A DNA stretch of 64,000 bases, taken from positions 460,001 to 524,000 of the forward strand of contig JALDNG010000091.1 of the NCBI GenBank assembly GCA_024349245.1. Reading direction: 5' to 3'. This document shows positions 34,001-46,000 of the stretch, piece after piece. The notes below the pieces were generated by a model. It was given only the letters and a program-made list of their open reading frames with translations. It ran no database searches and was not told the DNA's origin. The position numbers and the translations under genes were made by a program. The stretch's first letter is position 1. Every line of letters begins with the position of its first letter. This DNA comes from Neodontobutis hainanensis (taxonomy: Eukaryota; Chordata; Actinopteri; Gobiiformes; Odontobutidae).

Positions 34001-37000
34001 TCCTCCTCTCTCTCCTCTTCTTCCTCCTCTTCCTCCTCTCTCTCCTCCTCCTCCTCTTCCTCCTCTCTCTCCTCCTCTTCCTCCTCTCTCTCCTCTTCTT
34101 CCTTCTCTTCCTCCTCTCTCTCCTCTTCTTCCTTCTCTTCCTCCTCTCTCTCTCCTCCTCCTTCTCTTCCTCCTCTCTCTCTCCTCCTCCTCCTCTTCCT
34201 CCTCCTCTCTCCTCCTCCTCCTCTTCCTCCTCTCTCTCCTCCTCTCCTCTTCCTCCTCTCTCTCCTCCTCTCCTCTTCCTCCTCTCTCTCCTCCTCCTCC
34301 TCTTCCTCCTCTCTCTCCTCCTCCTCCTCTTCCTCCTCTCTCTCCTCCTCCTCCTCTTCCTCCTCTCTCTCCTCCTCCTCCTCTTCCTCCCCGTCTCTCT
34401 CTGGTGCAGTTCGCGGAGCAGTCTTTGATGAAGTCGGCCATTAAAACCTCGGAGGAGTCGTGGATCGAGCAGCAGATGCTGGAGGATAAGAAACGGGCCA
34501 CGGACTGGGAGGCCACCAACGAGGCCATCGAGGAGCAGGTGGCCCGGGAGTCCTACCTGCAGTGGCTTCAGGACCAAGAGAAGCAGGCCCGACAGGTGAG
34601 AGAGCTTATAATGACAATTATAAAGCAGTAAATGTATCATAACCATGTCGTTCTTGACAAAGACAAAAAAAATTTTGTGTCAGAAAAGAAAGTTTGAAGC
34701 CAAAGTGCAGTGTGAGAGTGAACCTGGCTTTAGTCCCGGACAAGTCCAAAGAGTCCTGGTTTAACTCCCGTCTGTTTCTGTTGAAGCCTCGTAAAGCCAG
34801 TGCCACCTGCAGCTCGGCGACGGCGGCCGCCTCGAGCGGACCGGACGACTGGAGCGCCCGGTCGCCACGACAACGGGACCCGGACCCCTCCCACTCTGAC
34901 CTCACCGCCGCCACGGCGACCAGTAACAAGCCCCCGTCGCCTTCAGGGGCCGCGCTGATCCTGAGCAAACCGCCTTCGCCCTGCGCTCCAGGTGAACGTG
35001 GCTCATGTCAGGTTCCACTCGGAAAGTGTTTCTGTGACTCACAGATGTGTCTCTGAGCAGGTCCCAGTAATCCCAGCCGTCACCACCTGGAGTACAGAGC
35101 CATCATGCAGGAGATGTCCCCCACAGCGTTCGGTGAGACACCAGGGCCACCTAAAACCTGTTCAGATCCAGCTAAAGCCTGTTCAGATCCAACTAGAGTC
35201 TGTTCAGATCCAACTAGAGTCTGTTCAGATCCAAATAAAACCTGTTCAGATCCAAGTAGAGCCTGTTCAGATCCAACTAAAACCTGTTCAGATCCAACTA
35301 GAGCCTGTTCAGATCCAAATAAAACCTGTTCAGATCCAACTAGAGCCTGTTCAGATCCAAATAAAACCTGTTCAGATCCAAGTAGAGCCTGTTCAGATCC
35401 AACTAAAACCTGTTCAGATCCAACTAGAGCCTGTTCAGATCCAAATAAAACCTGTTCAGATCCAACTAGAGCCTGTTCAGATCCAAATAAAACCTGTTCA
35501 GATCCAACTAGAGTCTGTTCAGATCCAACTAGAGTCTGTTCAGATCCAAATAAAACCTGTTCAGATCCAACTAAAACCTGTTCAGATCCAACTAAAACCT
35601 GTTCAGATCCAACTAAAACCTGTTCAGATCCAAGTAGAGTCTGTTCAGATCCAACTAAAACCTGTTCAGATCCAACTAAAACCTGTTCAGATCCAACTAG
35701 AGTCTGTTCAGATCCAAATAAAACCTGTTCAGATCCAACTAAAACCTGTTCAGATCCAACTAGAGTCTGTTCAGATCCAACTAAAACCTGTTCAGATCCA
35801 ACTAAAACCTGTTCAGATCCAACTAGAGTCTGTTCAGATCCAAATAAAACCTGTTCAGATCCAACTAAAACCTGTTCAGATCCAACTAGAGTCTGTTCAG
35901 ATCCAACTAAAACCTGTTCAGATCCAAGTAGAGTCTGTTCAGATCCAACTAAAACCTGTTCAGATCCAACTAGAGCCTGTTCAGATCCAACTAGAGTCTG
36001 TTCAGATCCAAATAAAACCTGTTCAGATCCAACTAGAGTCTGTTCAGATCCAAATAAAACCTGTTCAGATCCAACTAAAACCTGTTCAGATCCAACTAGA
36101 GTCTGTTCAGATCCAACTAAAACCTGTTCAGATCCAACTAGAGTCTGTTCAGATCCAAATAAAACCTGTTCAGATCCAAATAAAACCTGTTCAGATCCAA
36201 CTAAAACCTGTTCAGATCCAACTAGAGTCTGTTCAGATCCAACTAAAACCTGTTCAGATCCAACTAAAACCTGTTCAGATCCAACTAGAGTCTGTTCAGA
36301 TCCAACTAGAGTCTGTTCAGATCCAACTAGAGTCTGTTCAGATCCAACTAAAACCTGTTCAGATCCAACTAGAGTCTGTTCAGATCCAACTAAAACCTGT
36401 TCAGATCCAACTAGAGCCTGTTCAGATCCAACTAGAGTCTGTTCAGATCCAAATAAAACCTGTTCAGATCCAACTAGAGTCTGTTCAGATCCAAATAAAA
36501 CCTGTTCAGATCCAACTAAAACCTGTTCAGATCCAACTAGAGTCTGTTCAGATCCAACTAAAACCTGTTCAGATCCAACTAGAGTCTGTTCAGATCCAAA
36601 TAAAACCTGTTCAGATCCAAATAAAACCTGTTCAGATCCAACTAAAACCTGTTCAGATCCAACTAGAGTCTGTTCAGATCCAACTAAAACCTGTTCAGAT
36701 CCAACTAAAACCTGTTCAGATCCAACTAGAGTCTGTTCAGATCCAACTAGAGTCTGTTCAGATCCAACTAAAACCTGTTCAGATCCAACTAGAGTCTGTT
36801 CAGATCCAACTAAAACCTGTTCAGATCCAACTAGAGTCTGTTCAGATCCAAGTAGAGCCTGTTCAGATCCAACTAAAACCTGTTCAGATCCAACTAAAAC
36901 CTGTTCAGATCCAACTAAAACCTGTTCAGATCCAACTAGAGTCTGTTCAGATCCAACTAGAGTCTGTTCAGATCCAAGTAGAGCCTGTTCAGATCCAACT

Positions 37001-40000
37001 AAAACCTGTTCAGATCCAACTAGAGCCTGTTCAGATCCAACTAAAACCTGTTCAGATCCAACTAAAACCTGTTCAGATCCAAGTAGAGCCTGTTCAGATC
37101 CAAATAAAACCTGTTCAGATCCAAGTAGAGCCTGTTCAGATCCAACTAAAACCTGTTCAGATCCAACTAGAGCCTGTTCAGATCCAAATAAAACCTGTTC
37201 AGATCCAACTAGAGCCTGTTCAGATCCAAATAAAACCTGTTCAGATCCAACTAGAGTCTGTTCAGATCCAACTAGAGTCTGTTCAGATCCAAATAAAACC
37301 TGTTCAGATCCAACTAAAACCTGTTCAGATCCAACTAAAACCTGTTCAGATCCAACTAAAACCTGTTCAGATCCAAGTAGAGTCTGTTCAGATCCAACTA
37401 AAACCTGTTCAGATCCAACTAAAACCTGTTCAGATCCAACTAGAGTCTGTTCAGATCCAAATAAAACCTGTTCAGATCCAACTAAAACCTGTTCAGATCC
37501 AACTAGAGTCTGTTCAGATCCAACTAAAACCTGTTCAGATCCAACTAGAGTCTGTTCAGATCCAACTAAAACCTGTTCAGATCCAACTAAAACCTGTTCA
37601 GATCCAACTAGAGTCTGTTCAGATCCAAATAAAACCTGTTCAGATCCAACTAAAACCTGTTCAGATCCAACGAGAGTCTGTTCAGATCCAACTAAAACCT
37701 GTTCAGATCCAAGTAGAGTCTGTTCAGATCCAACTAAAACCTGTTCAGATCCAACTAGAGCCTGTTCAGATCCAACTAGAGTCTGTTCAGATCCAAATAA
37801 AACCTGTTCAGATCCAACTAGAGTCTGTTCAGATCCAAATAAAACCTGTTCAGATCCAACTAAAACCTGTTCAGATCCAACTAGAGTCTGTTCAGATCCA
37901 ACTAAAACCTGTTCAGATCCAACTAGAGTCCTGTTCAGATCCAAATAAAACCTGTTCAGATCCAAATAAAACCTGTTCAGATCCAACTAAAACCTGTTCA
38001 GATCCAACTAGAGTCTGTTCAGATCCAACTAAAACCTGTTCAGATCCAACTAAAACCTGTTCAGATCCAACTAGAGTCTGTTCAGATCCAACTAGAGTCT
38101 GTTCAGATCCAACTAAAACCTGTTCAGATCCAACTAGAGTCTGTTCAGATCCAACTAAAACCTGTTCAGATCCAACTAGAGCCTGTTCAGATCCAACTAG
38201 AGTCTGTTCAGATCCAAATAAAACCTGTTCAGATCCAACTAGAGTCTGTTCAGATCCAAATAAAACCTGTTCAGATCCAACTAAAACCTGTTCAGATCCA
38301 ACTAGAGTCTGTTCAGATCCAACTAAAACCTGTTCAGATCCAACTAGAGTCTGTTCAGATCCAAATAAAACCTGTTCAGATCCAAATAAAACCTGTTCAG
38401 ATCCAACTAAAACCTGTTCAGATCCAACTAGAGTCTGTTCAGATCCAACTAAAACCTGTTCAGATCCAACTAAAACCTGTTCAGATCCAACTAGAGTCTG
38501 TTCAGATCCAACTAGAGTCTGTTCAGATCCAACTAAAACCTGTTCAGATCCAACTAGAGTCTGTTCAGATCCAACTAAAACCTGTTCAGATCCAACTAGA
38601 GCCTGTTCAGATCCAACTAAAACCTGTTCAGATCCAACTAAAACCTGTTCAGATCCAACTAAAACCTGTTCAGATCCAACTAGAGTCTGTTCAGATCCAA
38701 CTAGAGTCTGTTCAGATCCAAGTAGAGCCTGTTCAGATCCAACTAAAACCTGTTCAGATCCAACTAAAACCTGTTCAGATCCAACTAGAGCCTGTTCAGA
38801 TCCAACTAAAACCTGTTCAGATCCAACTAAAACCTGTTCAGATCCAAGTAGAGCCTGTTCAGATCCAAATAAAACCTGTTCAGATCCAAGTAGAGCCTGT
38901 TCAGATCCAACTAAAACCTGTTCAGATCCAACTAGAGCCTGTTCAGATCCAAATAAAACCTGTTCAGATCCAACTAGAGCCTGTTCAGATCCAAATAAAA
39001 CCTGTTCAGATCCAACTAGAGTCTGTTCAGATCCAACTAGAGTCTGTTCAGATCCAAATAAAACCTGTTCAGATCCAACTAAAACCTGTTCAGATCCAAC
39101 TAAAACCTGTTCAGATCCAACTAAAACCTGTTCAGATCCAAGTAGAGTCTGTTCAGATCCAACTAAAACCTGTTCAGATCCAACTAAAACCTGTTCAGAT
39201 CCAACTAGAGTCTGTTCAGATCCAAATAAAACCTGTTCAGATCCAACTAAAACCTGTTCAGATCCAACTAGAGTCTGTTCAGATCCAACTAAAACCTGTT
39301 CAGATCCAACTAGAGTCTGTTCAGATCCAAATAAAACCTGTTCAGATCCAAATAAAACCTGTTCAGATCCAACTAAAACCTGTTCAGATCCAACTAGAGT
39401 CTGTTCAGATCCAACTAAAACCTGTTCAGATCCAACTAAAACCTGTTCAGATCCAACTAGAGTCTGTTCAGATCCAACTAGAGTCTGTTCAGATCCAACT
39501 AAAACCTGTTCAGATCCAACTAGAGTCTGTTCAGATCCAACTAAAACCTGTTCAGATCCAACTAGAGTCTGTTCAGATCCAAGTAGAGCCTGTTCAGATC
39601 CAAATAAAACCTGTTCAGATCCAACTAGAGTCTGTTCAGATCCAACTAAAACCTGTTCAGATCCAACTAGAGTCTGTTCAGATCCAAGTAGAGCCTGTTC
39701 AGATCCAACTAAAACCTGTTCAGATCCAACTAAAACCTGTTCAGATCCAACTAAAACCTGTTCAGATCCAACTAGAGTCTGTTCAGATCCAACTAGAGTC
39801 TGTTCAGATCCAACTAAAACCTGTTCAGATCCAACTAGAGTCTGTTCAGATCCAACTAAAACCTGTTCAGATCCAACTAGAGTCTGTTCAGATCCAAGTA
39901 GAGCCTGTTCAGATCCAACTAGAGCCTGTTCAGATCCAACTAGAGCCTGTTCAGATCCAACTAGAGTCTGTTCAGATCCAACTAAAACCTGTTCAGATCC

Positions 40001-43000
40001 AAATAAAACCTGTTCAGATCCAACTAGAGTCTGTTCAGATCCAACTAAAACCTGTTCAGATCCAACTAGAGTCTGTTCAGATCCAACTAAAACCTGTTCA
40101 GATCCAACAAGAGTCTGTTCAGATCCAAATAAAACCTGTTCAGATCCAACTAGAGTCTGTTCAGATCCAAATAAAACCTGTTCAGATCCAAATAGAGCCT
40201 GTTCAGATCCAAGTAGAGCCTGTTCAGATCCAACTAAAACCTGTTCAGATCCAACTAAAACCTGTTCAGATCCAAGTAGAGTCTGTTCAGATCCAACTAG
40301 AGTCTGTTCAGATCCAACTAGAGCCTGTTCAGATCCAAATAAAACCTGTTCAGATCCAAGTAGAGCCTGTTCAGATCCAACTAAAACCTGTTCAGATCCA
40401 ACTAGAGCCTGTTCAGATCCAACTAGAGCCTGTTCAGATCCAAATAAAACCTGTTCAGATCCAACTAGAGCCTGTTCAGATCCAAATAAAACCTGTTCAG
40501 ATCCAACTAGAGTCTGTTCAGATCCAACTAGAGTCTGTTCAGATCCAACTAGAGTCTGTTCAGATCCAAATAAAACCTGTTCAGATCCAACTAAAACCTG
40601 TTCAGATACAACTAAAACCTGTTCAGATCCAACTAAAACCTGTTCAGATCCAAGTAGAGTCTGTTCAGATCCAACTAAAACCTGTTCAGATCCAACTAAA
40701 ACCTGTTCAGATCCAACTAGAGTCTGTTCAGATCCAAATAAAACCTGTTCAGATCCAAGTAGAGCCTGTTCAGATCCAACTAAAACCTGTTCAGATCCAA
40801 CTAGAGCCTGTTCAGATCCAACTAGAGCCTGTTCAGATCCAAATAAAACCTGTTCAGATCCAACTAGAGCCTGTTCAGATCCAAATAAAACCTGTTCAGA
40901 TCCAACTAGAGTCTGTTCAGATCCAACTAGAGTCTGTTCAGATCCAACTAGAGTCTGTTCAGATCCAAATAAAACCTGTTCAGATCCAACTAAAACCTGT
41001 TCAGATCCAACTAAAACCTGTTCAGATCCAACTAAAACCTGTTCAGATCCAACTAAAACCTGTTCAGATCCAACTAAAACCTGTTCAGATCCAACTAGAG
41101 TCTGTTCAGATCCAACTAAAACCTGTTCAGATCCAACTAAAACCTGTTCAGATCCAACTAGAGTCTGTTCAGATCCAACTAAAACCTGTTCAGATCCAAC
41201 TAGAGTCTGTTCAGATCCAACTAAAACCTGTTCAGATCCAACTAGAGTCTGTTCAGATCCAAATAAAACCTGTTCAGATCCAACTAGAGTCTGTTCAGAT
41301 CCAAATAAAACCTGTTCAGATCCAACTAAAACCTGTTCAGATCCAACTAGAGTCTGTTCAGATCCAACTAAAACCTGTTCAGATCCAACTAGAGTCTGTT
41401 CAGATCCAAATAAAACCTGTTCAGATCCAAATAAAACCTGTTCAGATCCAACTAAAACCTGTTCAGATCCAAGTAGAGTCTGTTCAGATCCAACTAAAAC
41501 CTGTTCAGATCCAACTAAAACCTGTTCAGATCCAACTAGAGTCTGTTCAGATCCAAATAAAACCTGTTCAGATCCAACTAGAGTCTGTTCAGATCCAAAT
41601 AAAACCTGTTCAGATCCAACTAAAACCTGTTCAGATCCAACTAGAGTCTGTTCAGATCCAAATAAAACCTGTTCAGATCCAACTAGAGCCTGTTTAGATC
41701 CAACTAAAACCTGTTCAGATCCAACTAAAACCTGTTCAGATCCAACTAAAACCTGTTCAGATCCAAGTAGAGCCTGTTCAGATCCAACTAGAGTCTGTTC
41801 AGATCCAACTAGAGCCTGTTCAGATCCAACTAAAACCTGTTCAGATCCAACTAAAACCTGTTCAGATCCAACTAGAGTCTGTTCAGATCCAACTAAAACC
41901 TGTTCAGATCCAACTAAAACCTGTTCAGATCTAACTAAAACATGTTCAGATCCAACTAGAGTCTGTTCAGATACAACTAAAACCTGTTCAGATCCAACTA
42001 GAGCCTGTTCAGATCCAACTAAAACCTGTTCAGATCCAACTAGAGTCTGTTCAGATCCAAGTAGAGCCTGTTCAGATCCAACTAAAACCTGTTCAGATCC
42101 AACTAGAGTCTGTTCAGATCCAAATAAAACCTGTTCAGATCCAACTAAAACCTGTTCAGATCCAACTAGAGTCTGTTCAGATCCAACTAAAACCTGTTCA
42201 GATCCAAGTAGAGTCTGTTCAGATCCAACTAAAACCTGTTCAGATCCAACTAGAGCCTGTTCAGATCCAACTAGAGTCTGTTCAGATCCAAATAAAACCT
42301 GTTCAGATCCAACTAGAGTCTGTTCAGATCCAAATAAAACCTGTTCAGATCCAACTAGAGCCTGTTTAGATCCAACTAAAACCTGTTCAGATCCAACTAA
42401 AACCTGTTCAGATCCAACTAAAACCTGTTCAGATCCAAGTAGAGCCTGTTCAGATCCAACTAGAGTCTGTTCAGATCCAACTAGAGTCTGTTCAGATCCA
42501 ACTAGAGCCTGTTCAGATCCAACTAAAACCTGTTCAGATCCAAGTAGAGCCTGTTCAGATCCAACTAGAGCCTGTTCAGATCCAACTAAAACCTGTTCAG
42601 ATCTAACTAAAACCTGTTCAGATCCAACTAGAGTCTGTTCAGATCCAACTAGAGCCTGTTCAGATCCAACTAAAACCTGTTCAGATCCAACTAAAACCTG
42701 TTCAGATCTAACTAAAACCTGTTCAGATCCAACTAGAGTCTGTTCAGATCCAACTAAAACCTGTTCAGATCCAACTAGAGCCTGTTCAGATCCAACTAAA
42801 ACCTGTTCAGATCCAACTAGAGCCTGTTCAGATCCAACTAGAGTCTGTTCAGATCCAACTAAAACCTGTTCAGATCCAACTAGAGTCTGTTCAGATCCAA
42901 ATAAAACCTGTTCAGATCCAACTAGAGTCTGTTCAGATCCACCTAAAACCTGTTCTGATCCACCTAAAACCTGTTCAGATCCAACTAGAGTCTGTTCAGA

Positions 43001-46000
43001 TCCAAGTAGAGCCTGTTCAGATCCAACTAAAACCTGTTCAGATCCAACTAGAGCCTGTTCAGATCCAACTAGAGTCTGTTCAGATCCAAGTAGAGCCTGT
43101 TCAGATCCAACTAAAACCTGTTCAGATCCAACTAGAGTCTGTTCAGATCCAAATAAAACCTGTTCAGATCCAACTAGATTCTGTTCAGATCCAACTAGAG
43201 CCTGTTCAGATCCAACTAGAGTCTGTTCAGATCCAACTAAAACCTGTTCAGATCCAACTAAAACCTGTTCAGATCCAACTAGAGTCTGTTCAGATCCAAA
43301 TAAAACCTGTTCAGATCCAACTAAAACCTGTTCAGATCCAACTAGAGCCTGTTCAGATCCAACTAGAGTCTGTTCAGATCCAAATAAAACCTGTTCAGAT
43401 CCAACTAGAGTCTGTTCAGATCCAAATAAAACCTGTTCAGATCCAACTAAAACCTGTTCAGATCCAACTAGAGTCTGTTCAGATCCAAATAAAACCTGTT
43501 CAGATCCAACTAAAACCTGTTCAGATCCAACTAAAACCTGTTCAGATCCAACTAAAACCTGTTCAGATCCAACTAGAGGCTGTTCAGACCCAACTAGAGC
43601 CTGTTCAGATCCAACTAAAACCTGTTCAGATCCAACTAGAGCCTGTTCAGATCCAACTAAAACCTGTTCAGATCCAACTAGAGTCTGTTCAGATCCAACT
43701 AAAACCTGTTCAGATCCAACTAGAGTCTGTTCAGATCCAACTAAAACCTGTTCAGATCCAACTAAAACCTGTTCAGATCCAAGTAGAGTCTGTTCAGATC
43801 CAACTAAAACCTGTTCAGATCCAACTAGAGTCTGTTCAGATCCAACTAAAACCTGTTCAGATCCAAGTAGAGTCTGTTCAGATCCAACTAAAACCTGTTC
43901 AGATCCAACTAGAGCCTGTTCAGATCCAACTAGAGTCTGTTCAGATCCAAATAAAACCTGTTCAGATCCAACTAGAGTCTGTTCAGATCCAAATAAAACC
44001 TGTTCAGATCCAACTAAAACCTGTTCAGATCCAACTAGAGTCTGTTCAGATCCAAATAAAACCTGTTCAGATCCAACTAGAGTCTGTTCAGATCCAAATA
44101 AAACCTGTTCAGATCCAACTAGAGCCGGTTTAGATCCAACTAAAACCTGTTCAGATCCAACTAAAACCTGTTCAGATCCAACTAAAACCTGTTCAGATCT
44201 AACTAAAACCTGTTCAGATCCAACTAGAGTCTGTTCAGATCCAACTAGAGCCTGTTCAGATCCAACTAAAACCTGTTCAGATCCAACTAAAACCTGTTCA
44301 GATCTAACTAAAACCTGTTCAGATCCAACTAGAGTCTGTTCAGATCCAACTAAAACCTGTTCAGATCCAACTAGAGCCTGTTCAGATCCAACTAAAACCT
44401 GTTCAGATCCAACTAGAGCCTGTTCAGATCCAACTAGAGTCTGTTCAGATCCAACTAAAACCTGTTCAGATCCAACTAGAGTCTGTTCAGATCCAAATAA
44501 AACCTGTTCAGATCCAACTAGAGTCTGTTCAGATCCACCTAAAACCTGTTCTGATTCACCTAAAACCTGTTCTGATCCACCTAAAACCTGTTCAGATCCA
44601 ACTAGAGTCTGTTCAGATCCAACTAGAGCCTGTTCAGATCCAACTAAAACCTGTTCAGATCCAACTAGAGCCTGTTCAGATCCAACTAGAGTCTGTTCAG
44701 ATCCAAATAAAACCTGTTCAGATCCAACTAGAGTCTGTTCAGATCCAAATAAAACCTGTTCAGATCCAACTAAAACCTGTTCAGATCCAACTAGAGTCTG
44801 TTCAGATCCAACTAGAGTCTGTTCAGATCCAACTAGAGTCTGTTCAGATCCAACTAAAACCTGTTCAGATCCAACTAAAACCTGTTCAGATCCAACTAGA
44901 GTCTGTTCAGATCCAAATAAAACCTGTTCAGATCCAACTAAAACCTGTTCAGATCCAACTAGAGCCTGTTCAGATCCAACTAAAACCTGTTCAGATCCAA
45001 CTAAAACCTGTTCAGATCCAACTAAAACCTGTTCAGATCCAACTAGAGGCTGTTCAGACCCAACTAGAGCCTGTTCAGATCCAACTAAAACCTGTTCAGA
45101 TCCAACTAGAGCCTGTTCAGATCCAACTAAAACCTGTTCAGATCCAACTAGAGTCTGTTCAGATCCAACTAAAACCTGTTCAGATCCAACTAGAGTCTGT
45201 TCAGATCCAACTAAAACCTGTTCAGATCCAACTAAAACCTGTTCAGATCCAAGTAGAGTCTGTTCAGATCCAACTAAAACCTGTTCAGATCCAACTAAAA
45301 CCTGTTCAGATCCAACTAGAGTCTGTTCAGATCCAAATAAAACCTGTTCAGATCCAACTAAAACCTGTTCAGATCCAACTAGAGTCTGTTCAGATCCAAC
45401 TAAAACCTGTTCAGATCCAAGTAGAGTCTGTTCAGATCCAACTAAAACCTGTTCAGATCCAACTAGAGCCTGTTCAGATCCAACTAGAGTCTGTTCAGAT
45501 CCAAATAAAACCTGTTCAGATCCAACTAGAGTCTGTTCAGATCCAACTAAAACCTGTTCAGATCCAACTAGAGTCTGTTCAGATCCAAATAAAACCTGTT
45601 CAGATCCAACTAGAGTCTGTTCAGATCCAAATAAAACCTGTTCAGATCCAAATAAAACCTGTTCAGATCCAACTAAAACCTGTTCAGATCCAAGTAGAGT
45701 CTGTTCAGATCCAACTAAAACCTGTTCAGATCCAACTAGAGCCTGTTCAGATCCAACTAGAGTCTGTTCAGATCTAACTAAAACCTGTTCAGATCCAACT
45801 AAAACCTGTTCAGATCCAACTAAAACCTGTTCAGATCCAACTAGAGTCTGTTCAGATCCAAATAAAACCTGTTCAGATCCAACTAGAGTCTGTTCAGATC
45901 CAACTAAAACCTGTTCAGATCCAACTAAAACCTGTTCAGATCCAAATAAAACCTGTTCAGATCCAAGTAGAGCCTGTTCAGATCCAACTAGAGTCTGTTC

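Noticed and set aside
23213..34646. Long Ser/Leu/Pro and Arg/Glu frames in the CT tracts
   Set aside because: Any pure pyrimidine tract lacks stop codons in all three sense frames, and its complement is likewise nearly stop-free. They carry no domain, apart from the short otud5 exon 5 segment picked up at the end of one frame.
35080..37986. 968-codon minus-strand VLVGSEQ repeat frame
   Set aside because: Antisense reading of the same minisatellite; no start context or non-repeat domain.
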